Below are positions 27,127 through 36,384 of a stretch of DNA of 55,874 nucleotides, in pieces. The stretch spans positions 1-55,874 of the forward strand of contig JAJDVJ010000058.1 of the NCBI GenBank assembly GCA_022826205.1, written 5' to 3'. Position numbers and translations under genes: made by a program. Below the pieces are notes generated by a model. The model made no database searches, had not been told where the DNA came from, and saw only the letters and a program-made list of their open reading frames with translations. Position 1 is the first letter of the stretch. The number at the start of each line of letters is the position of its first letter. Origin of the DNA: Silicimonas sp. (GTDB taxonomy: Bacteria; Pseudomonadota; Alphaproteobacteria; Rhodobacterales; Rhodobacteraceae).

Positions 27127-27852
27127 TCACGACTCACGTTCCAAAATACCTGCCAGCCGGTCACGAGCTTCCGGCAAACGGCGATTCCCGAGCGCGGGAG
27201 CGAGCCGCGACTTCAAGAAATGGCAGGTCGTTCTCAGGCCGTCACTGATTTCGGAAGCGCTGCCGTCACCTCGGCCAAGAAGGGACGGCGACAGTGGCAG
27301 CAGGTTCGGTTTCCACTCCCCGGCCCCGGCGTCCGAAACCGCACGGCCGGACTTGGGCGACACATAGACAAGCCCTTCGGTCGCTCCCGTCACGGCGCAC
27401 CTGGACAGGTCAAGGCCGAAGCCAAGCTCTTCGAGCAACGCGAGTTCCCACCGCACGTAGGCCAGCGGCCAGAAAGGACCGTCACACATCATTTCAAGCA
27501 CTGTCAGCGTTCCGTCATACAACGTTGGATGCGGTTCCCGCTCCGGCAGTGCATAGGAAAGCAGGGCGGTAACCGCATTCAGACCGGCAAGTGTCCGACG
27601 TTCGCCCATGAGCAATGCGGCGCGGGCCAGAACCGGCTCGGCCTCGAAGCTGCCCAGATGTTCCGCCAAGCGCGCACGCCATGTGACCTGAACCTGATTT
27701 CCCGGCTCCAGGATCGGCGCCATCCGCCGCGACCCGCCGCCCCGAACTATCCCGGCGTGCCGACCATGGCCGCGCGTAAACACCTCGATGATCAAGGCAT
27801 TTTCACCGTGACGGCGACGTGCAAGGACGACTCCCTCTTCGCGCCACTCCAT
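27127..27852 (-). CDS. recO: DNA repair protein RecO
   Basis: The 241-residue protein helps load RecA onto SSB-coated DNA in the RecFOR pathway. The N-terminal OB fold (EWREEGVVLARRRHGENALIIEVFT, HAGIVRGGGSRR) and the helical C-terminal domain are visible; the zinc-binding cysteines of some RecOs are mostly absent, as often in alphaproteobacteria. ATG 27852 starts the family N-terminus (MEWREEG) and has AAGGCAA upstream; the frame could extend 37 residues further but with no family resemblance. It is convergent with the hybrid kinase gene. Confidence 0.92.
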   Translation of the reverse strand: MEWREEGVVLARRRHGENALIIEVFTRGHGRHAGIVRGGGSRRMAPILEPGNQVQVTWRARLAEHLGSFEAEPVLARAALLMGERRTLAGLNAVTALLSYALPEREPHPTLYDGTLTVLEMMCDGPFWPLAYVRWELALLEELGFGLDLSRCAVTGATEGLVYVSPKSGRAVSDAGAGEWKPNLLPLSPSLLGRGDGSASEISDGLRTTCHFLKSRLAPALGNRRLPEARDRLAGILERES

Positions 27853-28195
27853 CAGATTGCCTTTGCAGCCATGCACCCTTCCGCACCGGTAACACCTGCG
27901 CTTGCACCGCGACACCGGCGCCGCAAACGTACCACGGACGCTGCCGCTACGCGTTCGCACCACGCAACAGTGTCTCGGCCGGAATCGGGAAGTGCGCAGG
28001 CATTCTCTCGCATGAAACCTTCTCGTTTCTGCCCGACAGCAAGAATGTCGAATCGACCGAATGACATCAAGCGGTACGGTACGGACCCACTGTCACCTGG
28101 AGCCTGATGCGCCATGCACGGCAGGCGATTCTTGCTGGGTGACAAGCAACCAGCGACCCGATAAGAGAGCGCGAAAGCAAGCAGCGGGCGCGCCC
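27853..28195. other. Divergent intergenic region between recO and ppaC
   Basis: About 340 bases between two divergent genes; it must hold both promoters. No gene or RNA is recognised. Confidence 0.4.
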
Positions 28196-29116
28196 ATGAC
28201 TCACAAGATATTCGGCCATAAGTCGCCTGACACCGACTCCACTGGTTCGCCCATCATCTGGGCCTGGTACCTGAACGAATGTCGCAACACTCCGGCTGAG
28301 GCGCGGCTCCTTGGCGAACCGAATGCCGAGGCGCTCTTCGTGCTCGACCGATGGAATCTCGACAAGCCGGAAGTCCTTGAACGCGTGGGGCCTGGGGACA
28401 GCTGCGTCATAGTCGACACGAACAACGTGGCGGAACTGCCTGATGGCATAAACGATGCCGACGTGGTCGAGGTGATTGATCACCACATGCTGCAAGGTGG
28501 GCTGAAGACCAGGACACCGATCACCATCACCGTCCGCCCACTGGCCTGCACGGCCACGATCATGCACGACCTGATGGGTGATGACGCCGCCAGGATGCCT
28601 CGTGCGATCAAGGGCGTGATGCTCTCATGCATCCTGAGCGACACGCTCGAGTTTCGTTCGCCGACAACAACCGATGCCGACCAGGCACTTGCGGAACGTC
28701 TTGCAGACGAATTGGGAATCGACATTGCAGAATACGCGGAGGAGATGTTCGCAGCCAAGTCCGACGTCTCGGGCTATACGGACGCGGAACTGCTGCGCGT
28801 GGATGCCAAGGCCTACGAGGTGGACGGCACGAGCCTCCGAATCTCGGTCCTTGAGACGACTTCTCCATCAATCGTGCTGGACCGGAAAGCGGGCCTGATG
28901 AAGGAAATGGAGACAGTCGCCAGGGAAGACGGCGTCGACCAGGTCCTTTTCTTCCTCGTAGACATCCTCTCTGAAGAGGCCGTCCTATTCATTACAAATG
29001 ACATCGTGCGGGACATCGCTGCCAAGAGCTTCGGGGTCGAGGCCGACGGCGACCTTGCCACGCTCCCTGGAGTGGTCAGTCGCAAGAAGCAGATCATTCC
29101 GGTGTTGAAAATCTGA
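28196..29116 (+). CDS. ppaC: Manganese-dependent (family II) inorganic pyrophosphatase
   Basis: The 306-residue DHH-family enzyme hydrolyses pyrophosphate with Mn or Co. The N-terminal domain has KIFGHKSPDTDSTGSPI (metal His and Asps), VDTNN and the name-giving DHH in EVIDHHMLQGG; the C-terminal DHHA2 domain ends with the substrate motif SRKKQIIP. ATG 28196 begins the family N-terminus; the ribosome binding site is poor. Family II enzymes are best known from Firmicutes and are scattered in proteobacteria. A HAD-type gene follows after three bases, so the two are co-transcribed. Confidence 0.93.
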   Translation: MTHKIFGHKSPDTDSTGSPIIWAWYLNECRNTPAEARLLGEPNAEALFVLDRWNLDKPEVLERVGPGDSCVIVDTNNVAELPDGINDADVVEVIDHHMLQGGLKTRTPITITVRPLACTATIMHDLMGDDAARMPRAIKGVMLSCILSDTLEFRSPTTTDADQALAERLADELGIDIAEYAEEMFAAKSDVSGYTDAELLRVDAKAYEVDGTSLRISVLETTSPSIVLDRKAGLMKEMETVAREDGVDQVLFFLVDILSEEAVLFITNDIVRDIAAKSFGVEADGDLATLPGVVSRKKQIIPVLKI

Positions 29117-29119
29117 GAC

Positions 29120-29992
29120 ATGGTTCCGATAGTCGACAGCCTGTCGGAGATCGCCGACCGCTACGATGCGCTCTTTTGCGATCTTTGGGGATGCGTGCAT
29201 AACGGTGTGCGGGGCTATCCCGAGGCCATCGATGCGCTCCGCGCCTTTCGTGCCGGGGGCGGCAAGGTCGTGCTCCTGACAAACGCTCCGCGCCCGCGCG
29301 CGGGCGTGGAGCGGCAACTGGAAGTGCTTGGGGTTCCACCCGATTGCTGGGACACGATTTCCACGAGCGGTGACAGCGCCCGGGTTGCGATGTTTCGCGG
29401 CGCCATCGGCAACCGTGTCTGGTTCATGGGACAGGATCATGACCTGCCGTTCTTTGAGCCGCCGGCGATCGTCTCCGAACCGGTCGACATACGCATTGTC
29501 GAACTCAAGGACGCGACCGGTATTGCGTGCCTCGGTCCATTTGACGCACATGCGGACCCATCCGTGAACCGCCCCGAGTTCCTCTATGCAAAGCAAAAGG
29601 GCCTGAAGCTTCTCTGTGCGAACCCTGACATGGTGGTTGACCGCGGCGAACGCCGCGAATGGTGTGCCGGCGCGCTTGCCCAGCTCTATTCGGAAATGGG
29701 TGGCGAGAGCCTTTATTTCGGCAAGCCGCATCCGCCGGTCTACGCTCTGGCGCGGGAACGGCTGACGCAGATCGAAGTGCAGGTGCCGGACGAGCGGGTC
29801 CTGTGTATCGGTGACGGCATTCAGACCGACATCATGGGCGCGTTGGGAGAGGGTCTCGACTCACTGTTCGTGACGGGTGGGCTGGCGCGCGAACAAACGT
29901 CAACCGCCCGCCAGCCGGAGCAAGCCGCCCTCGAAGCATTCATCGCTGAAGCCCGGCTGACACCGACATATGCCATCGGCTATCTCAGATAG
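29120..29992 (+). CDS. HAD-superfamily hydrolase of TIGR01459 type
   Basis: The 290-residue protein belongs to the NagD-like class IIA HAD proteins. Motif I is FCDLWGCVHNG, where the second Asp of the usual DxD is replaced (DLW), motif II is LLTNAPRPR, and motif IV is CIGDGIQTDIMGA. Phosphatase activity on a small sugar phosphate or nucleotide is likely, though the altered motif I makes it uncertain. It starts three bases after ppaC and overlaps the next transporter gene by 23 bases. Confidence 0.87.
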   Translation: MVPIVDSLSEIADRYDALFCDLWGCVHNGVRGYPEAIDALRAFRAGGGKVVLLTNAPRPRAGVERQLEVLGVPPDCWDTISTSGDSARVAMFRGAIGNRVWFMGQDHDLPFFEPPAIVSEPVDIRIVELKDATGIACLGPFDAHADPSVNRPEFLYAKQKGLKLLCANPDMVVDRGERREWCAGALAQLYSEMGGESLYFGKPHPPVYALARERLTQIEVQVPDERVLCIGDGIQTDIMGALGEGLDSLFVTGGLAREQTSTARQPEQAALEAFIAEARLTPTYAIGYLR

Positions 29993-30866
29993 GGTCGATG
30001 TCCCGGCAATTCTCGGCGGGCTGGCCTTTGCCTTCATCTGGTCTTCTGCATTCACGTCAGCCAAGATCATCGTCACCCACGCGCCGCCGCTGACAATCTC
30101 CGCGGTCCGGTTCCTGATCGCGGGCCTGATCGCCTTGGCGCTGGCCCGCATCCTCAGGCAGAGCTTCTCCCTGACACGTCAGCAATGGCAACTGACGGTC
30201 ATTTTCGGCATTTGCCAGAACGCGCTCTATCTCGGGCTGAACTTTGTCGCCTTAGAGACGGTTGAAGCTTCACTGGCGACCATCATTGCGTCCTCGCTGC
30301 CCTTGCTGGTTGCTTTGGCGGGTTGGCTGATCGCGAGAGTCACCTTGCGGCCACTGGGCATAACGGGACTGATTTTCGGAATGGCCGGGGTCTTCATGAT
30401 CATGGGAACGCGGCTGACCCAAGGGGTGGACCCGGTTGGAATTGCTCTGTGCGGGATCGGCGCTCTGGCCCTGACATTCGCCACGCTGGCCGTCAGGGGC
30501 GCATCCTCGGGCGGGAACGTCATGGTGGTCGTGGGATTCCAAATGCTGGTCGGAAGCGTCGTGCTTTGGGTGCCTGCATTGACGCTCGAAACCTGGGTCG
30601 TCAACTGGTCGGTCACTTTCGTGGCGGCGTTCCTCTACACGCTCTTGATGCCTGGACTGCTGGCGACGATGGTCTGGTTCTGGCTGGTTCGCCGCATCGG
30701 CCCCACGCGGGCCGCCACGTTCCATTTCCTGAACCCGTTCTTCGGAGTGGCGGTCGCCGCGGCCCTGCTTGGCGAGGAAATTGGCGTTCTCGATGTCATC
30801 GGTGTCGTGGTCATTGCGCTGGCCATTCTCGCCGTGCAGTTTTCCAAGTCGGCGACAACGACCTGA
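29970..30866 (+). CDS. EamA/DMT-family transporter
   Basis: The 298-residue protein has ten predicted membrane segments in two EamA repeats (GGLAFAFIWSSAFTSAKI at the start; FHFLNPFFGVAVAAALLGEE near the end). It probably exports an amino acid or other metabolite; the substrate is unknown. Its ATG lies 23 bases inside the HAD gene, so it is the third gene of a ppaC operon. This is a different subgroup from the EamA protein at 16.5 kb. Confidence 0.9.
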   Translation: MPSAISDRVDVPAILGGLAFAFIWSSAFTSAKIIVTHAPPLTISAVRFLIAGLIALALARILRQSFSLTRQQWQLTVIFGICQNALYLGLNFVALETVEASLATIIASSLPLLVALAGWLIARVTLRPLGITGLIFGMAGVFMIMGTRLTQGVDPVGIALCGIGALALTFATLAVRGASSGGNVMVVVGFQMLVGSVVLWVPALTLETWVVNWSVTFVAAFLYTLLMPGLLATMVWFWLVRRIGPTRAATFHFLNPFFGVAVAAALLGEEIGVLDVIGVVVIALAILAVQFSKSATTT

Positions 30867-31085
30867 CCCACTTCGGCAGGATGCCGCAGACGCCCCGGCT
30901 GCGTGCCTTGCGCGAGCGCGCCCAAGACAAGCGACAAAGTTCTGCGGCTGCACATCTGGTCCGGAAACGCCCAGAGGTCAGAACGGATCCGACATTGGGG
31001 TTACTGTCTCTAAATTAAGTTCGCTGCTGGCATTCCGAACCAAGTGGAGAGTCCGGCGAAGCATGCCAGAGCACTCGGGTCGATT
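30867..31085. other. Convergent intergenic region
   Basis: About 220 bases between the transporter gene and the DUF488 pair. No clear terminator, repeat or gene is seen. Confidence 0.35.
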
Positions 31086-31553
31086 TCATGACGCCGAGTG
31101 AAATTCGCCACTTTTTGTCCCCAAGTGCTCGATTTCTAGATCACCCCAGTGCTTGTTCAAGTACTCGGCAACGAGCCGCCGATGACAATGGTGCGGCTGG
31201 TCTTCACTGCACAGCAAACAGCCATCGCTCAGGTCTTCCCTCGACAGATCAGACTCGATCCGCCGCGTCTTCATCAGTGCATTGAACCGGGTTTCGTAAG
31301 TGTCCCAACTGATTTCGCCCTTGCGATATCCGCTCAACAACTCCTTCGTAGGCGCCAAGCTCGGCACATGAATGTATTCAACGTCGCAAAGCTCACGCGC
31401 GAACCAAGCAAGATCGTTCTTCTTGGCAAATCCGGCGAGCTGCGATCCGTTGTTGAGCCTCACATCCACAATGCGCTTGACACCTGCGCCGCGCAGAAGT
31501 TCAAAAAACTGCTGTGCCGATTTCTTGGTAAAGCCAATGGTTGATACCTTCAT
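31086..31553 (-). CDS. DUF488-family protein, second copy
   Basis: The 155-residue protein has DUF488 features: STIGFTKKSAQQFFELL at the N-terminus, VDVRLNNGS in place of the usual DVR segment, and LLCSEDQPHHCHRRLVAEYL near residue 120 with the conserved Cys/CHR pattern. The biochemical role of the family is not known to me. Its start overlaps the stop of the preceding DUF488 gene by four bases (ATGA), so the two are translated together. The local GC content is lower than in flanking genes, which suggests acquisition. Confidence 0.85.
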   Translation of the reverse strand: MKVSTIGFTKKSAQQFFELLRGAGVKRIVDVRLNNGSQLAGFAKKNDLAWFARELCDVEYIHVPSLAPTKELLSGYRKGEISWDTYETRFNALMKTRRIESDLSREDLSDGCLLCSEDQPHHCHRRLVAEYLNKHWGDLEIEHLGTKSGEFHSAS

Positions 31554-32183
31554 GGAACCTCCATCTCAGCCAAGTCACTGACATACTCGACGGCGTGGCC
31601 GACTTCTTCGGTCTGACGTTCAATCGCCTTCTTGATGCGTTCATCTCGCGGCTCATCCCGATGTATCAGATCGTAGTCATCGAGACCGAACTTCGCGAGC
31701 AAACGATTCATTGCATTTGCATGCGTCTCAAGAGGCTTATCGGGCAATATGTGGGCGACATCGACTCCAAGTCGATCAAGCTCGTGCCCAACGAGAAGCG
31801 TTCGATGGCATTCAAGCGGCTCTTTCTCCGCGCACATCAGTGCAACTCGGTATTCTTCGGCAACACGCACGATTCTCTCCAGACCATCGCGAAAACGCGA
31901 AGTGTCCGCGAGCCGGTCGTAGCGAACGCGGCCGCGTTCGTAACATGAAAGGTCATCAGATCGCCCACCCAATTCCCATCCAAGATAAACGTACTTGATT
32001 CCAGATTCCTTCAGCGAGCCTGCAAGCCGTTCGCGATTGAACTGCGAATTATGGCGGCTAAATGGCGTAGAACGCACATCCGCGAGGGCGGTCACACGAT
32101 GTGCGTCAAGGAACCCCAAAAAAATACTCCAGATCATGGTTGGAGTGACCGATTGTCAGGATGGTTTCTACATTCCCAGCCAT
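31550..32183 (-). pseudogene. DUF488-family gene interrupted by a frameshift in a T7 run
   Basis: The family N-terminus METILTIGHSNHD-like sequence is encoded from ATG 32183 (MAGNVETILTIGHSNHDLEYF) and the rest (LGFLDAHRVTALADVRSTP to the end at 31550) lies in another frame. The switch falls in a run of seven T on the coding strand (A7 at 32119-32125 on the plus strand). Removing one T restores EYFLGFLDA, exactly the family pattern. The remaining body is intact, with LMCAEKEPLECHR conserved. A start at 32137 would give a protein lacking the motif. Possible explanations are a sequencing error, phase variation, slippage during expression, or recent inactivation. Confidence 0.8.
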
Positions 32184-32520
32184 TGCGCAACATTGCATAG
32201 CTTCCAGAGATTGGTTTTCAGACCGCTATGCCAATCCGTTTGTGCCGGTCGCTGCAAGATGCACGTAGCGGCCAATTGAAACGGTCAGAGCCCCAAATGG
32301 GTGAATTCTCATACATATTGTCGTTTGCGATGGCTCTGACGCACTTCGGCCGGATGCGGCGCGCAATCATGGCCCAAGCATGGCCGGACATGCAGCAGGA
32401 ATTCAGACGCAGATCACTCCTCGCCTGCCGCTCTTGCCGACGAGGAGGAAACCCGGTTCTTCCGGAACGAGACAACGGGCCGCAGGACTGCGGCACGATT
32501 TGCTCTTCTGATTTTGGCGA
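32184..32520. other. Region between HU and the DUF488 genes
   Basis: About 340 bases. Open frames on both strands show no family features. The part next to 32184 should hold the promoter of the DUF488 pair. Confidence 0.35.
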
Positions 32521-32808
32521 TCAGCTGTTCACGCTGTCCTTGAGCGCCTTGGCGATGGTCATCTTCACCACCTTGTCAGCGTCCTTGTGGATCTGCTGGC
32601 CAGTCGCGGGATTGCGAACCATGCGCGCCGGACGTTCGCGGCAATAGATCTTGCCGACACCAGGCAGTGCCACGGCCCCGCCGGCAGACACTTCCCTTGT
32701 GATGACGGATATGATCGCGTCCAGTGCCGCGGCTGCCGATTTCTTGTCGCTGCCCAGTTCATCGGCAAGCGTCGCGACAAGCTGCGTCTTGGTTAATGCC
32801 TTTGCCAT
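32521..32808 (-). CDS. HU-family DNA-binding protein
   Basis: The 95-residue nucleoid protein binds and bends DNA as a dimer. The helical N-terminus (LTKTQLVATLADELGSDKKSAAAALDAI), the beta-arm and the C-terminal helix (VVKMTIAKALKDSV) are clear, but the arm motif is RMVRNPATGQQI rather than the RxGRNPxTG of standard HU, so it is a divergent paralogue. AGGAGA lies eight bases before the ATG. It is a single-gene unit. Confidence 0.92.
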   Translation of the reverse strand: MAKALTKTQLVATLADELGSDKKSAAAALDAIISVITREVSAGGAVALPGVGKIYCRERPARMVRNPATGQQIHKDADKVVKMTIAKALKDSVNS

Positions 32809-32938
32809 GTTGAATCTCCTCGTTCCGGCTCCAATTGTGGCGCAACGGCCTTAATTTACTGAATATTGGGGTGATACGCAAGCACTTGTGACAGAATTAC
32901 GAGGCCTTGGCACATTTCGCATGAATTTTCCGTTTATT

Positions 32939-34417
32939 TCAAAGGAATGCCGTCTCCTCGAAGCTGCGAAGCTTGCGGGAATGTATTCGCTCCAGCGGCA
33001 TTTCGCGGAGTCTCTCCATCGCGCGTATGCCTACCAGAAGATGTTGGGCAACTTGCGTCTTGTAGAAATCTGAAGCCATTCCAGGCAGCTTCAACTCGCC
33101 ATGCAGCGGCTTGTCTGAAACGCAGAGCAGCGTGCCGTAGGGCACACGGAACCTGAATCCGTTAGCCGCGATCGTCGCGGACTCCATGTCGAGCGCAATG
33201 GCGCGGCTCTGGCTCAACCGCTGAACCGGTCCGGACTGATCCCGAAGTTCCCAGTTCCGGTTGTCGATCGTGGCAACCGTGCCCGTTCGCATGATCTGCT
33301 TGAGGTCGTAGCCTTCGTATCTGGTCACGTCCGCGACTGCGTCTTCCAGCGCCACCTGGATTTCCGCTAGCGCCGGAATGGGCATCCAGACCGGCAGGTC
33401 GTCATCAAGGACATGATCCTCGCGCAGGTATCCATGTGCCAGGACGAAATCCCCAAGTTGCTGCGAATTCCGCAGCCCCGCGCAATGTCCGAGCATCAGC
33501 CACGCATGGGGTCGCAGCACCGCAATATGGTCGGTGGCCGTCTTCGCATTCGACGGACCCACGCCGATGTTCACCAAGGTTATGCCAGCGCCGCCTGGGC
33601 GCTTGAGGTGAAATGCCGGCATCTGGGGCAGGTTGGCGGGGCGCTCGAGCGATGCGTCGGCTGCAGTGATCTCAAAGTTGCCCGGGCCGACGAACGACGT
33701 GTACCCGCTGTCCTGATCGGCAAGCATCTTGCGTGCAAAGGCCTCGAATTCGTCCACGTAGAACTGGTAGTTCGTAAAGAGCACGTAGTTCTGAAAGTGG
33801 CCGGCATCCGTCGCCATGTAGTGAGACAGCCGCGCCAGGGAGTAGTCGATCCTCTGGGCCGTGAACGGCGCCAAGGGATGCGATCCGTCCTCATAGATGA
33901 ACCCATGACCATTGACGATGTCGTCGTTGATCGTCGCAAGTTCCGGCACGTCAAAGACGTCGCGCAGCGACTGTTCCACGATGCCGCCCTTCGGAATCTG
34001 GAGCGACCCGCCGCTGGCGACGGCAAAGTGCACAGGGATGGGTGTCGTCGAGACCCCGACCTGCACCGAAACCTTGTGGTGCTCGATCAGGAGCCCGATC
34101 TGCTGGATCAGATAGTTCCTGAACAGCTCCGGACGCGTGATGGTCGTGGAATAGCGCCCTGGTTCGATCACGTGGCCGAAGCTCAGCCGCGTGTCCTTCG
34201 TCGCGTAGATCTTGGTCGTCAGCCGCAGTTCCGGGTAATATGCGCGCATGCGACGGCGCGGCATGCCGTTGGCGACGGCGTCATCGAAGCGACTGCGCAG
34301 AAACCCGGCGGACGCCTGGTACAGATGGATCAGTCGTTCAACCGCGTCCCCGGCGTCGGCAAAATCCTCATATTCCGGAGATTCCGGTGCCTCGACGTGC
34401 TGGTTCTCGCCTGTCAT
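32939..34417 (-). CDS. amn: AMP nucleosidase
   Basis: The 492-residue enzyme hydrolyses AMP to adenine and ribose 5-phosphate. It has the N-terminal AMP nucleosidase domain (YPELRLTTKIY, GHVIEPGRYSTTITRPELF) and a C-terminal nucleoside phosphorylase-like catalytic domain (VNIGVGPSNAKTATDHIAVLRPHAWLMLGHCAGLR, ALDMESATIAANGFRF). Its start overlaps the stop of ade by four bases (34414-34417), so both are made from one message. The adenine released is the substrate of the adenine deaminase encoded upstream. Confidence 0.94.
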   Translation of the reverse strand: MTGENQHVEAPESPEYEDFADAGDAVERLIHLYQASAGFLRSRFDDAVANGMPRRRMRAYYPELRLTTKIYATKDTRLSFGHVIEPGRYSTTITRPELFRNYLIQQIGLLIEHHKVSVQVGVSTTPIPVHFAVASGGSLQIPKGGIVEQSLRDVFDVPELATINDDIVNGHGFIYEDGSHPLAPFTAQRIDYSLARLSHYMATDAGHFQNYVLFTNYQFYVDEFEAFARKMLADQDSGYTSFVGPGNFEITAADASLERPANLPQMPAFHLKRPGGAGITLVNIGVGPSNAKTATDHIAVLRPHAWLMLGHCAGLRNSQQLGDFVLAHGYLREDHVLDDDLPVWMPIPALAEIQVALEDAVADVTRYEGYDLKQIMRTGTVATIDNRNWELRDQSGPVQRLSQSRAIALDMESATIAANGFRFRVPYGTLLCVSDKPLHGELKLPGMASDFYKTQVAQHLLVGIRAMERLREMPLERIHSRKLRSFEETAFL

Positions 34418-36213
34418 GCCGCGTCCTCGAAGAGCCCGGTCACTTCGAACCGGTCAACGTCGACCAGTCCGAGGTCAGAGATGCGCAGGGCGGGGATCAC
34501 CACCAGGGCCAGGAGTGAGTGCTGCATGTAGGCATTGTTCAGTGCACAGCCGCAATCCGCCATCGCGACCACCATCCGGTCCGCCTTGGCCGCAACTTCA
34601 TGGGCCGGGCTGTCGGACATGAGCCCGGCGATCGGCAGTTCGACGAGAGCAATCTCCGCTCCATCCTTCCAGACTGTCACGCCTCCTCCTACCTCGCCCA
34701 ACCGATTGGCCGCCGCCGCCATGCAGGCGCGGTCGGTGCCTACGACTATCATGTGATGGCTGTCATGGGCCACCGTCGAGGCCATGGCCATGCACCCGGT
34801 GTAGCCGAACCCGGAAACGAAACCGTTCACGACCCGTCCGGTGGCCCGATGCCGTTCCACGAGCGCGATTTGCGCCACGCCGTCCCTGGCTTCCACCACG
34901 CCGTCAATGACTGGCAGCCTGGCCCTCAACGCCTCGGTAGGAGCCTGGTTCTCGACCACGCCGATCACCTTCGCGACCACGCTGTCCGTAGCCTGCGGGG
35001 CCTTCACCTCGAAATCCCCGGCCGCGAGCACCCGACCCAGATGCACGGTCGCCCGGGTCTCCGTCGGCCAGTCAAGATGCGGACAGTCGACTTTCAACTC
35101 GCCCGCTTCGGCCACCGTCACACCGCGCGCGATCACATGTTCGATCGGCAGCGCTTCCAGATCGGAAGTCAGGATGACGTCCGCCCGGCGGCCCGGTGCG
35201 ATAGAACCCAGTTCGCGCTCAAGCCCAAAATGTGTCGCCGTGTTCACGGTCGCCATCTGAAGCGCGACCAGGGGATCAGTGCCGCATTCGATGGCGTGGC
35301 GAACAACGCGATTCATGTGGCCGTCGTTCACGAGCGTGCCCGAATGGCAGTCATCCGTGCAGAGAACGAAGTTTCTCGGGTCAAGGCCATGCTCGGTCAC
35401 GGCCGTGATCTGCCTTTCGACGTCATACCAGGCGCTTCCGAGGCGCAGCATCGCCCGCATGCCCTGCCGAACCCGCGCGATCGCGTCGGACTCTGCCGTC
35501 CCTTCATGGTCGTCCGCCGCGCCACCTACGGCATACGCGTGAAAGGGCACGCCAAGGTCGGGACTCGCATAGTGCCCGCCCACCGTCTTCCCTGCCGCCT
35601 GCGTCGCTGCGATTTCGGCAAGCATTTTCGGATCCCCGGCAATGACGCCCGGAAAGTTCATCATCTCGCCCAGTCCCACAATGCCGGGCCAACCCATGGC
35701 CTCCTTCACGTCATCTGCCGTGATTTCTTGGCCCGTGGTTTCCAGGCCTGGCGCAGAAGGCGCGCACGAGGGCATTTGCGTGAAGACGTTGATCGGCTGA
35801 AGCAGCGACTCGTCATGCATCAGCCGGACACCCCTTAGACCCAGCACGTTGGCGATCTCGTGGGGATCATGGAACATGGTCGTCGTGCCGTGGGGAATGA
35901 CGGCGGCGGCGAACTCGGCCGGCGTCAGCATGCCGCTCTCGATGTGCATGTGCCCGTCACAGAGACCGGGAATCAGGTAACGCCCCCCAGCGTCGACAAT
36001 TCTTGTATCGTCGCCAACCGTGTGTGAGGCATCCGGACCGACATAGGCAAACCGGCCGTCGGCAATGGCGACTTCCCATCCGTCAAGCACCTCACGTGAC
36101 TGGACATTGACAACATTGCCAGCGCGAATCACGAGGTCGGCAGGCTCACGTCCGGCGGCGACCGCCACCAGACGGGCACCGGACTTCGCCCAGGATTCCA
36201 GGGAATGAATCAT
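34414..36213 (-). CDS. ade: Adenine deaminase
   Basis: The 599-residue amidohydrolase converts adenine to hypoxanthine and ammonia. The metal-binding motif GHMHIESGMLTP, the HGTTTMFHDPHEIANV segment and LCTDDCHSGTLVNDGHMN are typical of the Ade/YicP family, as is the C-terminal domain with ADCGCALNNAYMQH. It is the first gene of an ade-amn operon. Together they turn AMP into hypoxanthine plus ribose 5-phosphate and ammonia. Confidence 0.95.
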   Translation of the reverse strand: MIHSLESWAKSGARLVAVAAGREPADLVIRAGNVVNVQSREVLDGWEVAIADGRFAYVGPDASHTVGDDTRIVDAGGRYLIPGLCDGHMHIESGMLTPAEFAAAVIPHGTTTMFHDPHEIANVLGLRGVRLMHDESLLQPINVFTQMPSCAPSAPGLETTGQEITADDVKEAMGWPGIVGLGEMMNFPGVIAGDPKMLAEIAATQAAGKTVGGHYASPDLGVPFHAYAVGGAADDHEGTAESDAIARVRQGMRAMLRLGSAWYDVERQITAVTEHGLDPRNFVLCTDDCHSGTLVNDGHMNRVVRHAIECGTDPLVALQMATVNTATHFGLERELGSIAPGRRADVILTSDLEALPIEHVIARGVTVAEAGELKVDCPHLDWPTETRATVHLGRVLAAGDFEVKAPQATDSVVAKVIGVVENQAPTEALRARLPVIDGVVEARDGVAQIALVERHRATGRVVNGFVSGFGYTGCMAMASTVAHDSHHMIVVGTDRACMAAAANRLGEVGGGVTVWKDGAEIALVELPIAGLMSDSPAHEVAAKADRMVVAMADCGCALNNAYMQHSLLALVVIPALRISDLGLVDVDRFEVTGLFEDAA

Positions 36214-36384
36214 GTCTGGAATCTACACCCATCGCACAGGAACGGCGACCCCTGACGACCAGATGTCGCAATTGGGCGCGAATCACGGCGATCGCGATCG
36301 GACCATCGAGGCCGTTGCACGGCGCATGCGGGAAAGGGCGCCCTTCAATCAGGCCGCTCTGACATGGAATCGGGAGGCATCACA

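Noticed and set aside
34519-35838. Plus-strand open frame of 439 codons opposite ade
   Set aside because: Rich in His/Arg without domain features; antisense shadow of a clear adenine deaminase.
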